From positions 1 through 5,032 of the forward strand of contig VAXR01000162.1 in NCBI GenBank assembly GCA_005885165.1: DNA of 5,032 nt, given 5' to 3'. The position numbers and the translations under genes are program-made. This DNA is from Actinomycetota bacterium. Its GTDB lineage: Bacteria; Actinomycetota; Thermoleophilia; Solirubrobacterales; Thermoleophilaceae. The notes under the pieces were generated by a model. It ran no database searches. It was not told the origin of the DNA and saw nothing but the letters and a program-made list of their open reading frames with translations. The stretch's first letter is position 1, and the number at the start of each line of letters is the position of its first letter. Below are positions 1 to 3,907 of the stretch, piece after piece.

Positions 1-222
1 AACGGCCAGGCCGGTCAGGAGCGTCTCGAAGCACTCCTCCACAGACAGCTTGTTGTCGCTCGCGTAGCCCCTGAGCCCGCGCTCCTCGATCTCCAGGCTC
101 TGATCGATCACGTCGTCCACGAGGTCGGGGTGCTGGTCGCTGAAGAACGCCCCCATCGAGTAGAGGCTCGTGTCCATCAGCGAGTCGAGGAAGTCCTCGC
201 GCGAGCGGCTCGGCGTGGCCAT
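1..222 (-). CDS. Hypothetical protein, N-terminal 74 residues (runs off left edge)
   Basis: The reverse strand is open from an ATG at 222-220 to the window edge, giving 74 residues that begin MATPSRSREDFLDSLMDTSL and continue with an acidic, helix-prone sequence (YSMGAFFSDQHPDLVDDVID, then SLEIEERGLRGYASDNK). The composition is that of a normal soluble protein, not of the arginine/alanine/proline-rich translations that GC-rich shadow frames give. No in-frame alternative start codon occurs between the ATG and the neighbouring gene, which supports this start. There is no Shine-Dalgarno sequence upstream; a TAACCT hexamer lies 8 bases before the ATG. The gene is divergent from the Nif3-like gene, with 41 bp between the two starts. 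I do not recognise the family, and the C-terminal part is missing, so no function is offered. No signal peptide or membrane segment is visible in this part. Confidence 0.7.
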   Translation of the reverse strand, partial: MATPSRSREDFLDSLMDTSLYSMGAFFSDQHPDLVDDVIDQSLEIEERGLRGYASDNKLSVEECFETLLTGLAV

Positions 223-230
223 CGCCGCGG

Positions 231-236
231 AGGTTA
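231..236 (-). promoter_or_regulatory. Candidate -10 element (TAACCT), leftward gene
   Basis: Read on the reverse strand, TAACCT fits the bacterial -10 pattern TANNNT and ends 8 bases before the ATG at 222. At this spacing transcription would begin at or next to the start codon, which would explain the lack of a ribosome binding site. No convincing -35 hexamer is seen, so this is inferred from spacing and pattern only. Confidence 0.35.
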
Positions 237-250
237 AGCGTTCAGGGCCG

Positions 251-256
251 TAACGT
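251..256 (+). promoter_or_regulatory. Candidate -10 element (TAACGT), Nif3-like gene
   Basis: TAACGT fits TANNNT and ends 7 bases before the GTG at 264, the distance expected if the transcript starts at the first base of the start codon. No Shine-Dalgarno sequence lies in the gap. No clear -35 hexamer is visible. The element is the mirror of the TAACCT on the other strand, so the 41-bp gap could hold two back-to-back promoters. Confidence 0.35.
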
Positions 257-263
257 TTCGCTG

Positions 264-1022
264 GTGGCAAGCCGTGACGAGCTGATCGCCTTCCTCGACG
301 ATCTCCTCGACGCTCCGGGGTGGGAAGACTACGGTCCGAACGGGCTCCAGGTGTGGGGCCGCGACGACGTGGAGCTCGTGGCCACCGGCGTCTCTGCGCA
401 CCGCGAGCTGTTCGAGCGCGCCGCGGCGGCCGGGGCCGGCCTCGTGCTCTGCCACCACGGCCTGTTCTGGGGCGGCGGTCCCATGACGGTCGGGCCGCAG
501 CTGCGCCGGAGGCTCGAGGCGCTGTTCGCGGCCGACGCGTCGCTCGCCGCCTATCACTTGCCGCTCGACGCGCACCCGGAGGTGGGCAACAACGCCCTGA
601 TCTGCGAGGCGCTCGGGCTTCGCCGCGGCAAGGCCTTCGCGGAGGTGCGCGGCCGGCCGATCGGGTTCGTCGGCGAGGCCGCCGAGCCGCTCGACCTCGC
701 CGAGCTCGTGAACCGCTGCCGCGGCGCCTTCGGGCGCGATCCGCTCGTCCTCGAGGGCGACGGCCGGCCCATCTCCGCGGTGGGCGTGGTCTCGGGCGGC
801 GGCGGCTCGAACCTGGCGGACGCCGCGCGGCTCGGCCTCGACGCGCTCGTGACCGGCGAGCCCGAGGAGCCGGCGATGGCCGACGCGCGCGAGACGGGGG
901 TCGTCCTGATCGCCGGCGGTCATTACGCCACGGAGACCTTCGGCGTGCGCAAGCTCGGCGAACTGCTTGCCGAACACTTTGGTGTGGGGCACGAGTTCAT
1001 CGCGATCCCCAATCCGGTCTAG
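264..1022 (+). CDS. Nif3-like dinuclear metal center hexameric protein (YbgI/DUF34 family)
   Basis: The 252-residue product belongs to the widespread Nif3/YbgI family, whose members form toroidal hexamers with a two-metal site in each subunit; their in vivo reaction is unsettled (the 'GTP cyclohydrolase 1 type 2' label is a weak transfer annotation). The metal ligands are all visible: H64-H65 in LVLCHHGLFWGG, D102 in YHLPLDAHPEVGNN, and H220 and E224 in AGGHYATETFG. This matches the His-His / Asp / His-x3-Glu set known for E. coli YbgI. A conserved TGEP turn lies at 197-200. The length equals the short bacterial form, without the roughly 100-residue PII-like insert seen in some Gram-positive homologues. 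No signal peptide or membrane segment is seen, so it is probably cytosolic. The start is a GTG without a ribosome binding site; the next residues (ASRDELIAFLDDLL) match the usual family N-terminus, which supports it. It is divergent from the leftward partial gene and separated by 163 bp from the next gene, so it is probably its own transcription unit. Confidence 0.93.
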   Translation: MASRDELIAFLDDLLDAPGWEDYGPNGLQVWGRDDVELVATGVSAHRELFERAAAAGAGLVLCHHGLFWGGGPMTVGPQLRRRLEALFAADASLAAYHLPLDAHPEVGNNALICEALGLRRGKAFAEVRGRPIGFVGEAAEPLDLAELVNRCRGAFGRDPLVLEGDGRPISAVGVVSGGGGSNLADAARLGLDALVTGEPEEPAMADARETGVVLIAGGHYATETFGVRKLGELLAEHFGVGHEFIAIPNPV

Positions 1023-1053
1023 CGGGGTGGAGTAGTCTCTTCAGAAGCGTGCC

Positions 1054-1080
1054 CCGCCGGAATGGCCCCCCGAGCGGCGG
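1054..1080 (+). terminator. Weak stem-loop after the Nif3-like gene
   Basis: CCGCCG at 1054-1059 is the perfect reverse complement of CGGCGG at 1075-1080, with a 15-base loop. It starts about 30 bases after the stop codon. There is no T-tract (AAATCC follows), so it is not a classical intrinsic terminator, although such hairpins are common at gene ends in high-GC actinobacteria. With this base composition a chance match is quite possible. Confidence 0.25.
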
Positions 1081-1118
1081 AAATCCGTCCTCAAACCGTG
1101 CAATTTGCGGGCTGCGCG

Positions 1119-1146
1119 TTGCGATGTCCGATCTAAGAGGTAAGAA
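1119..1146 (+). promoter_or_regulatory. Candidate promoter for the 63-aa protein gene
   Basis: TTGCGA at 1119-1124 resembles a -35 box (TTGACA) and TAAGAA at 1141-1146 resembles a -10 box, with a 16-base spacer. The transcript would start around 1153 and carry a leader of about 33 bases that includes the ribosome binding site. The -10 lacks the usual final T, so the call is tentative. The area 1081-1165 is visibly richer in A+T than its surroundings, which suits a promoter. Confidence 0.3.
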
Positions 1147-1168
1147 TCACCCAGCCATCTTCAGCGAC

Positions 1169-1174
1169 GGAGGG
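1169..1174 (+). promoter_or_regulatory. Ribosome binding site (GGAGGG) of the 63-aa gene
   Basis: GGAGGG is an excellent match to the anti-Shine-Dalgarno sequence and ends 11 bases before the ATG at 1186. It fixes the start of this small gene and is strong evidence that it is translated. Confidence 0.7.
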
Positions 1175-1185
1175 AGACAAACTCC

Positions 1186-1377
1186 ATGGCGATCCACCTG
1201 ACGCCCACCGAGTTGGCACGCGAGGCCGGTATGCACAGGCGCGAGGTCATCGTGAAGTGCATGCAGCTCGAGGTGCCCATCTACCAGGGCCGGATCGACA
1301 AGACGCTGTTCCTCTCCGCACTCAAGGAGCACGAGAAGGCAACGCCCACCACGCGGCCGCAGCTCGCCGGCGCCTGA
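1186..1377 (+). CDS. Small protein with predicted HTH/winged DNA-binding fold
   Basis: A 63-residue protein with a strong ribosome binding site. The layout resembles the excisionase/MerR-type winged helix-turn-helix: LTPTELAREAGM at residues 5-16 as first helix and turn, HRREVIVKCMQLEVP at 17-31 as second helix, then a short strand pair IYQGRIDKTLF as wing and a closing helix LSALKEHEK. The IF2 N-terminal domain has a similar small fold and is an alternative. The C-terminal dozen residues (ATPTTRPQLAGA) look disordered. The protein could act alone as a small nucleic-acid-binding regulator. No integrase, phage gene or toxin lies beside it, so an excisionase role is not supported by context. 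The acyl-CoA synthetase gene starts 87 bp downstream in the same direction, but a hairpin and a promoter-like box lie between, so co-transcription is uncertain. The family assignment is inference from pattern; that the gene is real is well supported. Confidence 0.75.
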   Translation: MAIHLTPTELAREAGMHRREVIVKCMQLEVPIYQGRIDKTLFLSALKEHEKATPTTRPQLAGA

Positions 1378-1388
1378 GCGCCACGGCC

Positions 1389-1418
1389 GCGATCCCGGTC
1401 GGCGCGTCGGGATGTCGC
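1389..1418 (+). terminator. Stem-loop after the 63-aa gene, possible terminator
   Basis: GCGATCCCG at 1389-1397 can pair with CGGGAT at 1408-1413 followed by CGC at 1416-1418, giving a 9-bp stem with a 2-base bulge and a 10-base loop. It begins 11 bases after the TGA and ends just before the TAGAAT box of the next gene. There is no T-tract. The position between two genes that each have their own ribosome binding site suits a terminator or attenuator, but this is inference. Confidence 0.4.
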
Positions 1419-1421
1419 GCC

Positions 1422-1427
1422 TAGAAT
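1422..1427 (+). promoter_or_regulatory. Candidate -10 element (TAGAAT), acyl-CoA synthetase gene
   Basis: TAGAAT differs from the consensus TATAAT at one position and stands out in very GC-rich sequence. It would start transcription near 1434, giving a leader of about 30 bases that contains the ribosome binding site. No clear -35 hexamer is found at 16 to 18 bases upstream (the sequence there is GC-rich), which is common in actinobacteria. Confidence 0.45.
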
Positions 1428-1450
1428 CCCCTGCCGGACCTAGACCCTTC

Positions 1451-1461
1451 GGGGAGAGGAG
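1451..1461 (+). promoter_or_regulatory. Ribosome binding site of the acyl-CoA synthetase gene
   Basis: The purine run GGGGAGAGGAG offers two overlapping Shine-Dalgarno matches (GGGGAG at 8 bases and AGGAG at 3 bases before the ATG). It favours the ATG at 1465 over the next in-frame ATG at 1516. Its first bases can also pair in a short CCC-TTCG-GGG hairpin (1445-1454). Confidence 0.65.
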
Positions 1462-1464
1462 CGC

Positions 1465-3264
1465 ATGGAAGTAGGCACCGTCTCGGCCCTCGAAGCCGGG
1501 ACGAACAGCCCGACTATGGCCGCGCAGCTGCCGGCCGCCGCCGCCAAGCACGCGGGCAAGCCGGCTCTGCGCCAGAAGACCGGCGACGCGTGGCGGGATG
1601 TCTCCTACGAGGAGTTGGGTGGTGCCGTCCGGGAGCTCTCACTCGGGCTGATCGACCTGGGTATCGCGCCTGGAGATCGGGTGGCGATCCTCAGCAACAC
1701 CCGACCCGAGTGGACGCTCGCCTGCTACGGGATCCTGACCGCCGGCGCCACCGAGGTCTCGATCTACCAGACGAACTCCCCAGAGGAGTGCCACTACGTG
1801 CTCTCGCACTCGGAGTCGCGGGCGGTCTTCGCCGAGGACGGCGAGCAGCTCGCCAAGATCCGCGAGATCGAGTCCGACCTGCCGGGCCTCGAGTTCGTCA
1901 TCGTGATGGATCCCGAGGGGGTCGACCTCGGCGACGCGCTCACGCTCGACGGCCTCCGCGAGCGCGGCCGCGAGCGCGACGGCCGCGAGTACGGCGAGCG
2001 CGTCGAGGCGGTCCGCCCGGAGGATCCCTGCGTCTTCATCTACACCTCCGGCACGACTGGGCCGCCGAAGTGCTGCGTGCTCACCCACGGCAACTACGTC
2101 GCGATCCGCCAGTCGGTCCTCGAGGAGGGCGAGCTCGAGGGCGACGAGGTGGTCTACCTGTTCCTGCCGCTCGCGCACTCGTTCGCGCTGCTGATCCAGT
2201 TCCTCACGATCGACCTCGGCAGCGTGATCGCCTACTGGCAGAAGGATCCGCAGAAGCTCGCGCTCGACCTCATGGAGGTGCACCCGACGTACTTCCCGTC
2301 AGTGCCGCGGATCTTCGAGAAGCTCTACACGCTGGCGATGGCGAACGCCGACGATCCGGACGCGGTCCGCGAGGCCGTCGAGGTCGGGGTACGGGTGCGG
2401 CAGGCCGAGGAGCGCGGCGAGGAGGTTCCGGCCGAGCTGCGCGAGGCGTTCGACAAGGCAGAGGAGTCGCTCTACAGGAACGTCAGAGGGCTGTTCGGCG
2501 GGCGCATCCGGCAGTGCGTAACCGGCGCTGCACCGATCGCGCCCGAGATCCTCGAGTTCTTCTACGCCTGCGGCATCCCGGTCTTCGAGGGATACGGCAT
2601 GACCGAGACCTCGACCGCGGCGGTCGTCAACACGCGTGAGAGCTACCGCTTCGGATCGGTCGGCAAGGCTCTCAAGGGCGTTGAGGTGAAGATCGCCGAG
2701 GACGGCGAGGTCCTCCTTCGCGGCGACAACATCTTCACCGGCTACTACAAGAACCCCGATGCGACGAGCGAGGCCCTCGTCGACGGCTGGCTCCACACCG
2801 GCGACCTCGGGCGCATGGACGAGGACGGCTTCCTCTACATCACCGGGCGCAAGAAGGACATCATCATCACCGCCGGCGGCAAGAACATCACGCCGGCCAA
2901 CCTCGAGAACGACATCAAGCAGTCCCGCTGGGTCTCGCAGTGCGTGGTGGTCGGGGACCGCCGTCCGTACCTCGTCGCACTCGTCACGCTCGATCCCGAG
3001 GAGCTCCCCGCGTTCGCCCAGGAGCACGGGCTCGACCCGGCCGACGTCCCGACGTCGGACGCGATGCGCACTGAGATCCAGAAGGCGGTCGACGCGACCA
3101 ACGCGAAGGTCGGTCGCGTCGAGCAGATCAAGCGGTTCACGATCCTGCCCGAGGACCTGAGCCAGGCGACGGGCGAGCTCACGCCGACGCTCAAGGTCAA
3201 GCGCAACGTCGTGGCCGAGAAGTTCGCGCCCGAGATCGAGGCGCTGTACGCCGCGGCCCAGTAG
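1465..3264 (+). CDS. Long-chain fatty-acid--CoA ligase (AMP-forming), FadD15-like
   Basis: The 599-residue enzyme belongs to the ANL adenylate-forming superfamily and should activate fatty acids with ATP to acyl-AMP, then transfer the acyl group to CoA, feeding beta-oxidation or lipid synthesis. All family motifs are intact: the phosphate-binding loop YTSGTTGPPK at 193-202; GYGMTET at 376-382; TGDLGRMDEDG at 445-455, with the ribose-binding D447; the hinge region GRKKDIIITAGGKNI at 461-475; and ELTPTLKVKR at 571-580, where K577 is the likely catalytic lysine by analogy with long-chain members. The helical charged insert at about 300-345 (VRQAEERGEEVPAELREAFD and following) is typical of the long-chain FadD15/ACSL group and argues against acetyl- or short-chain ligases. 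Length is normal for this group (about 600). There is no signal peptide or transmembrane helix; such enzymes are cytosolic or peripheral at the membrane. The exact chain length cannot be read from the sequence. Gaps of 87 and 108 bp on its two sides suggest an independent unit. Confidence 0.95.
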   Translation: MEVGTVSALEAGTNSPTMAAQLPAAAAKHAGKPALRQKTGDAWRDVSYEELGGAVRELSLGLIDLGIAPGDRVAILSNTRPEWTLACYGILTAGATEVSIYQTNSPEECHYVLSHSESRAVFAEDGEQLAKIREIESDLPGLEFVIVMDPEGVDLGDALTLDGLRERGRERDGREYGERVEAVRPEDPCVFIYTSGTTGPPKCCVLTHGNYVAIRQSVLEEGELEGDEVVYLFLPLAHSFALLIQFLTIDLGSVIAYWQKDPQKLALDLMEVHPTYFPSVPRIFEKLYTLAMANADDPDAVREAVEVGVRVRQAEERGEEVPAELREAFDKAEESLYRNVRGLFGGRIRQCVTGAAPIAPEILEFFYACGIPVFEGYGMTETSTAAVVNTRESYRFGSVGKALKGVEVKIAEDGEVLLRGDNIFTGYYKNPDATSEALVDGWLHTGDLGRMDEDGFLYITGRKKDIIITAGGKNITPANLENDIKQSRWVSQCVVVGDRRPYLVALVTLDPEELPAFAQEHGLDPADVPTSDAMRTEIQKAVDATNAKVGRVEQIKRFTILPEDLSQATGELTPTLKVKRNVVAEKFAPEIEALYAAAQ

Positions 3265-3277
3265 TTACTCGCAGTAA
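3265..3277 (+). repeat. Perfect 5-bp inverted repeat abutting the acyl-CoA synthetase stop
   Basis: TTACT at 3265-3269 and AGTAA at 3273-3277 form a perfect inverted repeat around CGC, starting on the base after the TAG stop. It could be a weak hairpin or a small operator half-site pair. Its A+T richness is unusual here, and it overlaps TAATAT (3275-3280), which fits the -10 pattern TANNNT. Short arms make chance plausible. Confidence 0.3.
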
Positions 3278-3300
3278 TATCGGGATTCCGGCACCCGAGG

Positions 3301-3316
3301 CGCGGCGCGGGCCGCG
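3301..3316 (+). terminator. GC-rich hairpin between acyl-CoA synthetase and membrane protein
   Basis: CGCGGC at 3301-3306 pairs perfectly with GCCGCG at 3311-3316 across a GCGG tetraloop, a stable all-GC stem of 6 bp located 37 bases after the stop. There is no T-tract, so it would at most be a non-canonical terminator or pause site. Given the local GC content it may also be chance. Confidence 0.3.
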
Positions 3317-3372
3317 AGCGGTCGCCATACTGAGGTCCGGGCCAGCACGGCCTCGGCGTGCCCCGCTAATTC

Positions 3373-3849
3373 ATGGCCAGCAACGATCCGACAGACACCG
3401 GCGGACTGTTCATCGGCCGCCGGCCGGGAACCGCACCGCTCCGCTACCGCGACCAGCCGGTTCGAGCCGGCCGGGTGCGCCAGGAGGCCGACAAGACCTT
3501 CGCGCTGTTCCTGCTCCTGATCGAGACGCTCCTGTGCGTCTCCGTGTGGGGGCCGCAGCCGATGGGCTGGCTGTGGGTCGGCTCGCACGTCAAGTACTGG
3601 ACCGACTCGATCACCGCCGGCATCGTGGTCGCCTTCCTCGGGATGCTGCTCACGCTGTTCGTGACGCTGATGATCGCCAAGCGCGTGGACCACGCCTGGA
3701 AGCTCGTCCGGCGCGCCGGCGGCTACCGGCAGGAGCGCGGGGCCCTCGAGCGGATCTTCCTCGTGAGCCTCGTGATCGTCGGCACCGGGTTCCTCTTCTG
3801 GTTCTTCATCATCGTCGGTCCAGGACCGCTGCTGGCCCCGAAGAGCTAG
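3373..3849 (+). CDS. Predicted small integral membrane protein, three TM segments
   Basis: This 158-residue protein is not recognised as a named family. A polar, arginine-rich N-terminus of about 42 residues (GRRPGTAPLRYRDQPVRAGR) is followed by three hydrophobic segments: about 43-60 (FALFLLLIETLLCVSVW), 79-102 (SITAGIVVAFLGMLLTLFVT and onward) and 128-149 (IFLVSLVIVGTGFLFWFFII). The loop between the second and third is basic (KRVDHAWKLVRRAGGYRQER), so by the positive-inside rule both this loop and the N-terminus should be cytoplasmic and the short C-terminus outside. An in-frame TAA two codons before the ATG rules out a longer N-terminus. No Shine-Dalgarno sequence is present. Two tandem TAG codons end the gene. 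The aminotransferase gene begins 58 bp later in the same direction, so the two might be co-transcribed, but no functional link is evident. Cytoplasmic membrane location is well supported; function is unknown. Confidence 0.8.
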   Translation: MASNDPTDTGGLFIGRRPGTAPLRYRDQPVRAGRVRQEADKTFALFLLLIETLLCVSVWGPQPMGWLWVGSHVKYWTDSITAGIVVAFLGMLLTLFVTLMIAKRVDHAWKLVRRAGGYRQERGALERIFLVSLVIVGTGFLFWFFIIVGPGPLLAPKS

Positions 3850-3890
3850 TAGCGCGGGCACTCCCGGCGCTGCGCGTCACGCGGCTCTGC

Positions 3891-3896
3891 TAACCC
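3891..3896 (+). promoter_or_regulatory. Possible -10 element (TAACCC) upstream of the aminotransferase gene
   Basis: TAACCC begins 17 bases before the ATG at 3908, in a 58-bp gap that has no Shine-Dalgarno sequence (CTTCTCTCGAC precedes the ATG). It shares the TAAC start with the boxes before the two divergent genes at the left. It lacks the final T of TANNNT, so it is a weak candidate; the leader would be only a few bases long. Confidence 0.22.
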
Positions 3897-3907
3897 CTTC
3901 TCTCGAC

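Noticed and set aside
234..992. Long reverse-strand open frame (252 codons) opposite the Nif3-like gene
   Set aside because: Its translation is rich in Arg, Ala, Glu and His with no family motif, while the forward frame carries every Nif3 metal ligand. Long antisense frames are expected in high-GC coding DNA.
320..1201. Forward open frame of 293 codons overlapping the Nif3-like gene and running into the 63-aa gene
   Set aside because: The translation is an Arg/Ala/Gly/Pro-rich out-of-frame product of the real gene and has no plausible domain. It only extends past 1022 by chance lack of stops.
1186..1377. Calling the 63-aa protein a prophage excisionase
   Set aside because: The fold pattern is compatible, but there is no integrase, attachment-site repeat, tRNA or phage gene in the window, and the base composition matches the surrounding genes.
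1147..1551. Reverse-strand open frame covering the small HTH-like gene and the start of the acyl-CoA synthetase gene
   Set aside because: It runs through two forward genes that have strong ribosome binding sites, and it has low-complexity composition.
1590..2639. Second-frame 349-codon open frame inside the acyl-CoA synthetase gene
   Set aside because: It is a shadow of the real frame, dominated by Arg, Gly and Pro. The real frame has all adenylate-forming motifs from end to end with no frameshift.
3265..3861. Reverse-strand 198-codon open frame opposite the membrane protein gene
   Set aside because: The acidic/His-rich translation looks like the complement of hydrophobic-plus-basic coding DNA. 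The forward frame has three well-formed membrane segments and natural boundaries.
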